A DNA stretch of 64,000 nt, from contig SWDT01000152.1 in NCBI GenBank assembly GCA_009193035.1, forward strand, positions 1 through 64,000, read 5' to 3'. The translations under genes were made by a program, and so were the position numbers. Origin of the DNA: Halicephalobus mephisto. Taxonomy: Eukaryota; Nematoda; Chromadorea; Rhabditida; Panagrolaimidae. Shown here piece after piece: positions 11,922 through 22,039 of this stretch. Numbering within the stretch: position 1 is the first letter of the stretch; every line of letters starts with the position of its first letter. Under the pieces are notes generated by a model. It did no database searches. It was not told the DNA's origin and saw nothing but the letters and a program-made list of their open reading frames with translations.

Positions 11922-12565
11922 GTTATTGCACAAAAAGAGCCTATTATATTTCAGTGCATCCACGGATAAAATAAATCTATGCCAGCAATAAAGACAAAAA
12001 ATAAAACGCAAATCTGCAATCGAACAAAAAATCAAGTTTGGAGAAGATGATTGAATGATGTGAGCGCTCCAATTCTACCCTACTGATGCATCTTATCCGT
12101 GGAAAAACGCGATTTATGCGTTGCAATATCTATTAAAGTCATTTAAAACTTACATGACATATTCTGTTCCATTTTCCAGACTGATAAATCCGCTTTCGTC
12201 CATAACCTCAAATGAATGGGCCCTTCTCGGAATGCGGCTGATATGAGGACCGTCAGGGAAAAACTGAATATTTGGTTACGATCGCTGTGGAACCACTGTC
12301 TGAAGATGATGTGATTAACAGTGGTGTCCCATCAGCAATGTCAACAATAAGATCAAATTATTATCTATTATCTTACAATGCAAATTGGCTCAAATACTGG
12401 ATTTCTATGTCAAGATGGATATCCCAAACGAAATTAGCTGGTGTTAACAGCGACCCGATTGTCAATTCTAGTAGACTCCCTTTCTTTACGAAAATAAACA
12501 ACCTGAAAGAAAACCATACAGTAAAAAGAGACTTGATTAAAGCCAAATAATGTTCCCATCGAGGA
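11922..12565 (-). CDS. Possible extra 5' exons in frame with the SWEET gene
   Basis: Exon candidates at 12533-12565, 12377-12502, 12154-12263 and the extension 11922-12013 have acceptor and donor signals and join in phase, without a stop, to the SWEET first exon. The product includes LLELTIGSLLTPANFVWDI and is hydrophobic. One donor (GTCTCT after 12533) is weak. I do not recognise a domain. These may be true N-terminal exons, an alternative first-exon chain, or a second gene overlapping in annotation only; transcripts are needed to decide. Confidence 0.35.
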
Positions 12566-12823
12566 CTGCGCAAGTAGAAAAAGAAAAGTGCAAAAAAGGA
12601 CAATCATTGAGCTTTAACTCAGCTCTTGACTGCTCCAAATTGGATCACTCTTGAGACAAGATTTGTCACTGAAAATGTAGAGACCGAAAATTTTTCAAAA
12701 AACAACTTTCAAAAATAAAGAGGGATTTCTCAATGGTCATGTACAAAATGTCGATTTAATCAAATTCTATTGTAAAAACACTGCACATGAATATTTAACA
12801 AAGTCAATCTGGCGGATGTTGGT

Positions 12824-13090
12824 CTATGTTCTTCGTTGCAAAACAACTGAGCCATAAGAGGACAATGTAGCGAGAGAGAGTTTTCTGGACTCGTCGCGCA
12901 AAAGACAACCGGTTGGCATTTTTCTGGGCAGCAGCTCGAAATAGACGGGAATTGCGAGAAAAGGGTTTGAAAACAAAACAACAACAAGTATGGCTTTCGA
13001 AATAAGGATAAATTTGGCTTCACGTCTATTTATTTCCTCCAAGATAGTTTCTTCTGAATATAAGGTTGTTGTGAATTTTCCAGTGCTCAC
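12824..13090 (-). CDS. Unrecognised 88-residue membrane ORF or first exon
   Basis: The ORF starts MSTGKFTTTLYSEETI and has one strong hydrophobic helix (KAILVVVLFSNPFLAIPVYF). It could be the first coding exon of the gene whose later exons lie at 12154-12565, but I could not find a donor that keeps the phase. No family is recognised. Confidence 0.3.
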   Translation of the reverse strand: MSTGKFTTTLYSEETILEEINRREAKFILISKAILVVVLFSNPFLAIPVYFELLPRKMPTGCLLRDESRKLSLATLSSYGSVVLQRRT

Positions 13091-15060
13091 ATAAAGGCAT
13101 GTAGGCCATTTTGACTTCTGTCATGGGCGGTCTTTGTCGCAGTCAGTTATCGACGTCAGAAGATCAGTGATGGTGTCGAAGTACGCCTGTCCTTTCTTCG
13201 TGACGTTTCAGATTCAGCAAGAAAACAGTACTGATGAGATCACGTGCACAATTCAAAAGAATGCATGATAAAAGAATGTCTACAGACATCTCTAATCTTT
13301 GGTTCATTAAATTATCCTAGACAATCAATCTTCTGACCTGCAGAGTCCAGAAAATAGCTGTGTGGAAGATGGCAAATGATAAATTTCCATTTAATCCCTT
13401 TTCTCAAAACAGATTTGGTTTAGTTACCCAGACTAATTGATCATCATAAAAACTGTTTAAACTTAAAAGCAGTAAACCGCAACCGTTAATTACGCAGAAG
13501 AGTAATTTTTCATGATTGATCATTGTCCAAACCTATGATCACTGGAAGTTATGGTTCGCCTGTGACGACAAATAAACACTTGGACAAAATGTACACATAT
13601 TTGATCTGTCATACCATCTATGCGTTTAGATTAGTTCCTATCATAACATACCAGAAATGAGAACTTATTAACCAAACTCAGGAAAACTTGAAAGTTGCTT
13701 CACAAATGAATCGAATTCTAAAAACCCTAAAATGTAATCTCAGTAAATAAAAAAGTATATATTGACTTAGTACTTCCTTGTCCGAATTTGTTTTTGTCTC
13801 TGTTATTATAACATGATTTATGATCTGCGACTCATTGATTGCGAAAAGAAATATATCAATATCGTCTGAAAGTCAGGGAAACAAAAGTTTGTTATTCAAG
13901 AAACTGGTCAATCTGCAATTGGAGAGAATATAAAAGACTTGATTGTCTATAGGAAATGAACCTAAAAGACCAACCACAAATTCTCAAAAAAGTTTTCAAT
14001 TCCATTAAATCTGTAAAAGATCTTCAGAACGAATGTGAGATCAGCGTCTTTATTTAAACTATTAATAGTGGTCATTAAAACTCTATCCCAAGATAATAAG
14101 AGATAATGAAGATTCCAAAAATTCCGTCTCTCCAAAGGAAAGATGAGCTTGTAAATTGCTGCTTTTTGTTGGATCTTGGAATTCAAAGTTCAGGGCAAAA
14201 ATAGAATGAGTTTAAAGTTATCTTTTGATAAGAAAAGTTCAATTGTGATGGCTTTAATGGATACAAAATATTAATAACAAGGTTTATGGGGAAAGTTTTG
14301 AAATTTCCTCAAACATTCTTTCAGTAGTGGTTAAGTGATGGCATAAATGGCTTTTCCCCAACTTTACAAGTTGAACTAGATTTTCTTACCTATTAAATTA
14401 ATTGCAGAGACTATGAGCATTTCTTCCAGAAGAAACTCTTTCCCTTTTTGAAGCGACACCAATAAAAAAACTCGTCTTGGAATAAAACAATATGATGATT
14501 CACGTCAGTGAATACACCGGAAAATGATTTAACAAAAATAAAATCCCTCCCGTATCTCAGTCCACAGATTCAATAAATTTTAATCCAAGACACAATATTA
14601 AGGCATCATAATTTAGAAGTTATTCAAGAATAGACATTAATATAACAATTCGAATGATTTAAAAACTCACCATAAAGTCTTAAAAGAGCCTACTTCGGAA
14701 AATTATTAATAGTCCAATGATTAATAAAATTTCTGAAATGACCAACATGAAAAAAATCATCATTGATAATTCCATTGAGATTTTGAAATAAAAAATAACA
14801 TGATGTCATTGTGTATTTTCTCTAAGGCTAATATTGAAAGTCATGTATTGATCTTTGTCACTTTAAATGCTAAAACAATTGTAGCTTTTTACGTACAATT
14901 CATGTTCAACTGAGTGTTATCTTATCATTTAAATATTTCATCAGAAACAAATACTTGGGGGAAATCATATACGAATGATATTTTATAATATCGAAAAAGC
15001 GGGATTGATTAACTAGTCTCCATCCGATATTACCTGAAAACTGTAAGCACAATATTGCAT
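13091..15060. other. 2-kb stretch without a recognisable gene
   Basis: It is AT-rich, with only short ORFs such as 13962-14186 on the minus strand, none of which resembles a known family or has convincing splice context. Confidence 0.4.
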
Positions 15061-15535
15061 AGTAGTATATAAATACTATTTCTGGTGCACTCACCCCACC
15101 CCTCAACCCGCTCAAAAAACACCACCTTTTACAGATTTTACCCAATTATTTAATAAAGTGAATTTAAAAATGACCCAAATTAAGCTTATTTTTCAATAGC
15201 ACACACCTCACCTACCTGTGCCAGAATCTATGCAACCCAAAAACCCACTATTTTTTATTCTAATTTTTCTATGAATAAATGGTGTAAACATTAGTGGACT
15301 TTTCAGTAAAAATTTCCCACTGACCAATACTATTTTTTTGTTAACTCTCTTTGATCCATTTTTGTTGCCTGATTGTCTTTGTTTTTCAACTGGATTCATA
15401 GTTTTTTAAATTTATGTTTGCTGGCCACTATAGTCTAATTTTAAAGCCTTGTTTTTTCTTGTTTGAAATCCGGCTAATGAATTTATGATTTGTTCCTAAC
15501 TATTCGGTTACTTAATTTTGTAATTTAGATAATCA

Positions 15536-16310
15536 ATGTATTTTAATGCTGTGCAACCTTCTTCGCTGTCTTCTTGCGCTTCGTCGACTGACTTTGAGAC
15601 TATTCAAGAACAGATTACTTTGATGCAGCTTGTGAATGAGATCGAGATGGCCACCGCTTCTCCTATTGTAACTGTAAGTTTAATTTAAGCTTCAAATAAA
15701 CTTATATCCCAATTTCAAATTACAGTTGACACCAGTCGTCGTCGTCTCTTGATTATTTATTGTCAAAATGCTCAACCGCCAGTAGTTGATCCGAATCTCA
15801 TGGTGGATGCTGCTGTAGCTCAGCGTGAAGCTCATTCCATCGCAAATGTTTAAGCTAGAACCGTTGCGAACTTGGCGATTGGGCGCCATCGAATCAGTCC
15901 GGAGAAAGCTGAACGTGTGAACAATACTATTTATTTCTATGTAAGCTTTTATATTCTTGCAACTAGTTTTTTACTGACGATGTTTTCATAGGCTTCGTGT
16001 GAAGACAATAAAAGCTACTCTGTAGCGGTAAATCTTGAAGTATATCTCGATACGAAATATTTTAAACAAATTTAGTGGCGTCCATGAGGAAACAACGACT
16101 GAAATATAGTGACGAATTTACCAAAGCTGTTATATTGTCTCGTTGATTGAAAATACAACTTTTCGTTTTATTTAAAGTAGGGTTGTAATTTGCCCGGGCA
16201 CTTCTCCGGTATTTACCAACACATCTCTGTATGGTCCAATAGGATTCATTATATCTTGGGAAGCTTTCTTAGAACAATATGTAAAAAACGGAGGATGCGA
16301 ATCGAATGAA
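15536..16310 (+). pseudogene. Decayed multi-exon gene inside the outer element
   Basis: An ATG at 15536 just after a splice acceptor opens a 46-codon exon (15536-15673). Later exon-like blocks are 15726-15940, 15992-16027, about 16077-16144 and 16190-16310. The second block carries a frame error relative to the first and an in-frame TAA (SIANV-stop-ARTV), so the gene is broken. The last block reads PGTSPVFTNTSLYGPIGF ... GGCESNE and is cut at 16310 by the insertion of the inner element; the frame resumes at 21236. No family is recognised. Confidence 0.45.
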
Positions 16311-16470
16311 AGTAGTATATAATAGGCTTATCTAAGACAACTCCAATTTTCACCCACCACCCGCCAAACCATTACTTCAATTTTAGAGCATAAATTAATA
16401 AAAAAGGCCTAAATTTAACAAATTATCATATAAAATTAATAGGACGATTTTAATTCCCCTCCAGAGCTGG
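16311..16470 (+). repeat. Left terminal inverted repeat of the mini-Maverick
   Basis: It begins AGTAGTATATAATAGGCTTA and ends CCAGAGCTGG. The reverse complement is found at 21070-21229 with a single C/T difference. Confidence 0.95.
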
Positions 16471-16576
16471 AACAACTCAGAAATCCTCACCACCCGCTAA
16501 TAAAAACATGTTATAAATTTTTAAAAATAGAAAATTGGGGATTTATATCAAACACCTTGTATAATAGAAAAAATCC

Positions 16577-16834
16577 TTAAATTAAATGAAGAATAATATC
16601 TTTATAATCATATTTTTCCATTAATTTTAATACCAACAAGCAATAATAACCACAATGATGTGTATTAAATTTTTGGATCTGAAATGTGGATATTTCAATA
16701 TCTTTATTTAAATATTTTATTAATTCAATAGGTGGATCTAGTCCAAATGAATCAAAATAATAACATTTTTTAGAATTAATGGAATAACATACCCAGTGAG
16801 TACCATTCTGTGGGAGCGGGCTCTGCAATCCCAT
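16577..16834 (-). pseudogene. Truncated Maverick adenain-like cysteine protease (PRO)
   Basis: The 85-codon frame keeps the His block (NGTHWVCYS), the Asp block (YYFDSFGLDPP) and the Cys block (HHCGYYCL) of the adenovirus-protease-like C5/C48-type fold that matures Maverick virions. The usual N-terminal part of 50 or more residues before the His block is missing. The frame starts next to a GC-rich inverted repeat at 16841-16868 that may mark a deletion junction. Catalytic residues are present, but the truncation makes activity unlikely. Confidence 0.8.
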
Positions 16835-16840
16835 CTCTCT

Positions 16841-16868
16841 TAGGTTCCCAGCCGGCCGCGGGAACCTA
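16841..16868. repeat. GC-rich hairpin at the truncated PRO end
   Basis: TAGGTTCCC at 16841-16849 is perfectly complementary to GGGAACCTA at 16860-16868, with the loop AGCCGGCCGC. The loop is strikingly GC-rich in an AT-rich element. Confidence 0.8.
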
Positions 16869-17649
16869 CAATTCTGAATGATCGAAATTAAGATTTCTTT
16901 TGAAAATCGCCATGTTTGGGGTTCATGGCTAGGTGGAATTATTTTCTGCTGAATGTATTCCGAAAGGAAATGGACGTAAAGTGTTCATCCCCATGTTATT
17001 CAGAGTTTATTCTTCTTTCATAAAGAAGTTTATCATATAATTAGTAATTATTCAAGTGTCAGTTAGCTGTTGATTTAATTATCATCTGCAAGACTAGCCA
17101 CGCCATTTATTTTTATAGTTACTGATTCTGAAAAGTTAAGATTTCCTTTGGAAATGAGCGTAAACTAAAGGCGTTCATCCATATGGATCGTTGTGCGTTT
17201 GGGTTCACAACTAAGTAGAAATTTATTCTACTGAACGTACCCAATAAAGTAATTCTTTGAAAGTTAAGAATTCTTTATTCATTTTTATCTATATTATATT
17301 CATTATATTATATTTTCAAATCAAAATTTCATTTAAATTTGTCAGATATTTTATGTAATAAGCTTGTTTCTTTTATATTTATCAACAATTGATTATTATT
17401 AATTATTAAAACAATAAAAGATAAAAATATTATAATTAATAAATGAATTGTTTACAATTCAAAGCAAGCAGAAGAATTGATTCCCTCTAGCATTGGGCCC
17501 TTCAGGCTCATATTCTGTATGAAATGCAAAGAAAGAACAGAAACAAAAGATGATGAAGAAATAATAACTAAAAATAATCGGAAAATGTTGAAAAGTAAAT
17601 CTAAAAATAACATTTCTTCTAGAAGTTCAAATGGGAAAGCCTGGAATAG

Positions 17650-18793
17650 ATGAGACAATCACTTTTTGTTCGAACTAAAAATCAACCGTTACTACAAGAA
17701 GATGATAGAGAAGAATTCTATTCAAATGTTTGTTATGAACTGGAAGATAAGATTGAAAAACAAGAATTAAAAGGTTCAGGATGGTCATTTTTGAGGGCCA
17801 ATAATTTGCTAATGACACAAAATGTTTATAAGCAATTTAAAGGTGGATCTTATATACCGTTGCCAAAGTAGATTGGAATTAAAGAAAATACATAGAATCT
17901 TGACATTTAAGGAAAGTAATTGGATGGAAAAATATATAATGTTGAATGCAAATTTGAGAAAGAAAGCCAAAAACGATTTTGAAAAAGACTTCTTTAAACT
18001 AATGAACAATGCTGTATTCGGAAAAACAATGGAAAACATACGAAATAGAGTAGATATTCAATTAGTAACTGATGAAAATAAAGCTTTAAAATTAATTAGA
18101 AAACCAAACTTTAAAAATAGTATAATCATTCATGAGAATTTATTGAGTGTTGAAATGGAAAAGACAAGCTTAGAATTTAATAAACCAATATATGTAGGAT
18201 TCAGTATCTTGGATTTGAGCAAATATTTGATGTACGAGTTTCATTATGATGTGATGTTGAAGAAGTACGACGGAGCGGCAGACTCTGTTTATGAAGACAA
18301 ATTAAAACTATGTTATCAAGACACTGACAGTTTGATATATGAAATTGAAACTGAAGATATTTACAAAGATATGAGTCAAATGAAAGAATGGTTTGACTTC
18401 AGTGATTATCCAAAACATCATCCATTATATGATGAATCGAATAAGAAAGTAATTGGAAAGTTCAAAGATGAGTTGAATAGAAAGATTATGGAAGAAGGGC
18501 TATTTTTAAAGCCAAAACAATATGCGTTCAGTGTTGATGGTGAAGAGAAAAAGAAATCAAAAGGAGTTAAGAAGAATGTAACTAAAACATTGAAATTGCA
18601 AGACTTTAAACGATGTCTCATTGAAGGAAAAGTTATTCGAAAAGAGCAATTCATAATTCAAGCTAAAAAGCATTAGATTTATACTCTAAAGCAAAATAAA
18701 GTTGCATTGAATGAAGATGAAAAAGAAGAATTTAAAAGATACATTTGTAACGATAAAATTAACACATTGGCTCATGGACACTGTAAGATTTAA
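17650..18793 (+). pseudogene. Broken Maverick protein-primed DNA polymerase B
   Basis: An N-terminal piece (17650-17871, frame 1) carries the GSGWSF ... GGSYIPLP block found upstream of the exonuclease region in Maverick pPolB. The next piece (17822-18676, frame 2) starts abruptly at the palm, with FFKLMNNAVFGKTMEN (motif B) and LCYQDTDSLIYE (motif C, the DTDS aspartates). The exonuclease, motif A and TPR regions between them are deleted, with a frameshift at the join. A TAG at 18674-18676 interrupts the thumb, and the same frame continues to the family-typical TLAHGHCKI end at 18793. About 360 of some 1,000 residues survive. It cannot be a working polymerase. Confidence 0.9.
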
Positions 18794-19039
18794 TCAACTT
18801 TATATTAAGCAATAATAGATGATTTCTTCACAGCAAAAAATATTTGTCGCTAGGCAAAATTATTTATACGCATTCAAATTTGCGCGCTTTTTCGACTTTT
18901 TGGCATTATGTGCTTGTTTTCTTCGTTTGCATTTTTTGCAGTGCGTACTGCTTGCTTCTTGGTTTTGTTTCGTATTCATGTTTAATTTAATTTTTGATTT
19001 AGAGATTTATAGAAAGATAAAACGCTTACTTTTCAGACA

Positions 19040-20348
19040 ATGGCCAAAATTATTGACCGTGAAGATGGTAGGAGCCTAATTATTCCTGTTGATCAGGATA
19101 GATTCTTGTCTTATCCTGTTTTAAAACAATACTTCACTGGAGCACTCGGGCTTGTATACAAATTAGAAAATGAAGAAGTAGCGATTTTGTATTAATTCTT
19201 ATAGCTTTTATATTCACACAATAAATTTCAGGTTCGACGAATCTATGATGAAGTTAGTTCCACCTGCAAATGGATGGGATCGCAAGGAGTTTTACGTGGT
19301 TCGGGCCAGTTCTCGACCACCGAGTCGTGTTGATATTGAAGGTTCCGCAGCGAGCAGAACCAGTTTTCCAGAAATCGACGGTAGAGGTATTTGAAACATT
19401 TTTTGTTAATTTCTTTATTTGACAAAATAACTTAAAATCTGAAATAACTTCAAATAATTATTGATTTACAGATATCCTTCCCACTGTCGACCGTTGTCGG
19501 AAGTTTATGTTATTTTCTCTAATTACGGAAGTCTCTGCCGGCGTATTCGAAGATGGATCAATTAGAAGTTGTGTAACAGTGGTGTCTTCTCGATTCGCTT
19601 TCATGGCTGGGCATTGTTTGCCAAAGGGTTATCCTATGGGCAAAATATTTAAGGTAGGATAGTAGTTCTTTTTAACATTGAATACATAAAATTTTAGGTT
19701 TATGACTCTAGCGGCAATAGTTATAATGTGAAGCTTGTTCTATTGGAAAGATATGAAGAAAGCGGCGATGATTTTGCAATTGTAGAGATTCAGAATGGGG
19801 AATTTCCCTTCTTCCCGTTAGTTATCAAATCTCCTGAACAAGGCAATCCGTATTTCATTCTCGTAGGTATTTTATTTGATATTTAAATTAGATTATTCTG
19901 TGATTATATCATCTTTTTAGGGTTATGATGGTGAATACCCGGATGCCGATCTGAGCTACTTCAAAGGAACAGTGCGAAACGTCAATATGTACGTGTCAAA
20001 AAACTACATCATAGGTTCTCCGGGTACGACAAGCGGCTGCAGCGGCGGCGGAGTCTTTAGCATGAATGGGGATCTCTACGGAATATGTGTTTCGGGCCGT
20101 CTCGTCACTGGTAGTAATTTGGCAACTCTCGATTTCCATTTCCAAACGCTACGACTAAAGCTGGGCGAACCGTCATATTCTCACATTGTTCCAGGACATT
20201 ACCTTGTTGCTCGTATTCCAAATCGTAAAAGAAAATGCGAAGTATGTATTGTTTTTAAAGCATCCTTATATAAAAATTATTTCAGGAAATTGATACATCC
20301 GATTCATCAGACAATTCTATGGACGCAGCAAAAAATAAAAAGAACTAG
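19040..20348 (+). CDS. Trypsin-like serine protease, Maverick cargo
   Basis: Six exons join in phase without stops: 19040-19188, 19232-19386, 19472-19653, 19698-19862, 19921-20241 and 20286-20348. They give 344 residues. The catalytic triad is visible: His in FMAGHCLPKG, Asp in SGDDFAIVEI and Ser in TTSGCSGGGVF, a variant of GDSGGP. There is no signal peptide, and the N-terminal 110 residues and charged C-terminus (RKRKCE ... KNKKN) lie outside the protease fold. An AG acceptor four bases before the ATG suggests trans-splicing or a 5'UTR intron. Intact frame and introns next to ruined Maverick genes suggest it is the unit under selection. As I recall, worm Mavericks carry a nematode-specific serine protease family (wosp) implicated in horizontal transfer; whether this is a member needs a search. 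Confidence 0.85.
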
Positions 20349-20365
20349 AGAAGTAATTTGCAATT

Positions 20366-20380
20366 AAGTTATTTCTTTGT
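20366..20380 (+). repeat. SINE target-site duplication, left copy
   Basis: AAGTTATTTCTTTGT is repeated exactly at 20700-20714, flanking the SINE. It lies 18 nt after the protease stop codon. Confidence 0.93.
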
Positions 20381-20699
20381 CCTCGGATACTACAATGGTA
20401 GTACACGTGAATTTAAATTCACGAGACCCGGGTTCGATTCCCGACCGAAGACCGGCAGCTAGAAGCCTAGCCCGCAAGCTACTTGTAGGCTAAAGAAGCG
20501 AAGCCCTCTGCATATCTCTCATTAGAGGCCCGGTTGACCAGAAAACAAGCTAGATGATAAGAAGAATCCCAAGATCGTAGGAACAGAAGGCTCGCACGCA
20601 CCGACGGATGAGTTGGATCAAAGGTACAAGGAGTTTAACTTTAGTATTGTGAACTTTGAATGTGCGATATGGGAATAAATAGAAAAAAATAGAATAGAA
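20381..20699 (+). mobile_element. tRNA-derived SINE in the protease 3'UTR
   Basis: The 319-bp insertion is flanked by a perfect 15-bp direct repeat. The head resembles a tRNA: acceptor halves TCCTCGG and CCGAAGA, a D-arm-like TACTACAATGGTAGTA (A box), and the T-arm GGGTTCGATTCCC (B box). Where the anticodon arm should be is the perfect palindrome CGTGAATTTAAATTCACG, giving an even-sized loop, so it is not a functional tRNA. An unrelated GC-rich body of about 190 bp follows, then an A-rich tail (AATAGAAAAAAATAG). Retroposition by a partner LINE is the known route for such elements. Confidence 0.88.
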
Positions 20700-21069
20700 A
20701 AGTTATTTCTTTGTTGTTGTTGAACCATTGCTAGTCTGTGCTATCACGTCGGCTATCCCAACAAATACCTCTTAAAGCTTTGCTAAGTTGTAGTATGAAA
20801 TTAATTAAATAAAATTTTTAATTTTATAGAATTTGTTATACATAATTTTTAATTGAATTTAAAAGAATGATGCTATGGATCATATTTTTATGCCTATTTA
20901 TTGCAATCTAGACTTGGCGGTGGGCTCGAGAAATGTTTTAGACATAAGTGGAGTGAATAGTTTTATGAATTTTTCTGGTATTGTTGATAAATAATATAAT
21001 TTTCAAAATCAATTTCTACTTTATTTACTGAACTGTGTTGTCATCGGCTTGTGGGGTACCTCGGGTGTC

Positions 21070-21229
21070 CCAGCTCTGGAGGGAAATTAAAATCGTCCTA
21101 TTAATTTTATATGATAATTTGTTAAATTTAGGCCTTTTTTATTAATTTATGCTCTAAAATTGAAGTAATGGTTTGGCGGGTGGTGGGTGAAAATTGGAGT
21201 TGTCTTAGATAAGCCTATTATATACTACT
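21070..21229 (-). repeat. Right terminal inverted repeat of the mini-Maverick
   Basis: It reads outward as the reverse complement of 16311-16470 with one mismatch, and ends TATATACTACT before the AATGAA duplication at 21230-21235. Confidence 0.95.
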
Positions 21230-21235
21230 AATGAA

Positions 21236-22039
21236 GTAAAGTTACGAAAGTTTGGAACTAAAAGATACACAATTAAAGGACATAAAGATAAAATTATGTA
21301 TCATATTCTCGTATGTGTCAAAAAGTAGGTTATAATTATTGAATTATTGTTAGGTTATTTAATATTAAGAATTGATTTTTAGCAATAAAATTTTCCCTAA
21401 ATTCGATGAAACTGTTTGTGACACCTATGGTGAGAAATAGAATAAAATGCTCATAAACCAACTTCGTGAGAGTGATGGAACAGATATTTTCGAAAATACT
21501 CACGAAGTTGACAAAGCCCTTATGGACGAAGCTCATGGAAAACCTAAGAAAATTCGTAAAATAGGTTCTGAAGAGACTCGTACAATCAGACCCGAGCCCC
21601 ATAAGGATTATGATTGGAAACTGGATAGTACTGTTAATTTTTCCAAAAACTTCTTAAATGATAGAATGGGCATGGGACCAGTTATATTTTGCATTATACT
21701 TTCCAAAGCAAAATGATATTTTAAAAATATCACCAAAATACTTCAGAATCAAAACAAAGGACTCAACTCTTTGACACTCGCAGTCAAACGAAAAAAGAGA
21801 GCAAGTCTGATGAAAACTTAATAAAAAGATTAGAAGAGAAAATAAACAGTAACAAAATGTTCAACGAAAATGAAAATTCGGATGATGATACCTCCAAGAA
21901 ATCTCCACAAATAGACACAAATTCTATCAATGAACTTCTTCAAAATCTAGACATAAATGAAGACAACCGCGAACATGAGAGAGGGTTTTTTGTTTATTCA
22001 CCTGATCTCAATGCAAAAAATAAGTTACACTGTAACTAA
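21236..22039 (+). pseudogene. Right-hand coding debris of the outer element
   Basis: The frame interrupted at 16310 resumes here (VKLRKFGTKRYTIKGHKDKI ... CVKK-stop at about 21330). A second frame, 21447-21716, starts MLINQLRESDGTDIF and includes KDYDWKLDSTVNFS. After a frame change, a third acid- and serine-rich frame runs from about 21734 to 22039 (ENLIKRLEEKINSNKM ... NSINELLQNLDI). I recognise none of them. Confidence 0.4.

Larger units (their letters stand above)
16311..21229 (+). mobile_element. Mini-Maverick (Polinton deletion derivative) with protease cargo
   Basis: This is a 4,919-bp element. It has 160-bp terminal inverted repeats that differ at one position (16311-16470 and 21070-21229), termini beginning AG and ending CT, and a flanking 6-bp direct repeat AATGAA (16305-16310 and 21230-21235). 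Six-bp duplications, AG ends and long TIRs are Maverick hallmarks. Autonomous copies are 15-20 kb and encode integrase, packaging ATPase, adenain-type protease, polymerase B and capsid proteins. Only a truncated protease and an internally deleted polymerase remain here, plus an apparently intact trypsin-like protease gene. The near-identical TIRs suggest recent movement or recent formation, presumably with enzymes supplied in trans. Confidence 0.92.

Noticed and set aside
12373..12603. Single-exon 76-residue membrane protein on the minus strand
   Set aside because: The ORF runs through clear acceptor and donor sites; the part inside them joins in phase to neighbouring exons.
17452..17658. Minus-strand ORF next to the polymerase relic
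   Set aside because: It is AT-driven and antisense to Maverick-derived sequence, without motifs.
20381..20452. Functional tRNA gene at the SINE head
   Set aside because: The acceptor stem has a mismatch, the anticodon arm is a perfect even-length palindrome without a 7-base loop, and the unit is flanked by a 15-bp target duplication with an A-rich tail.
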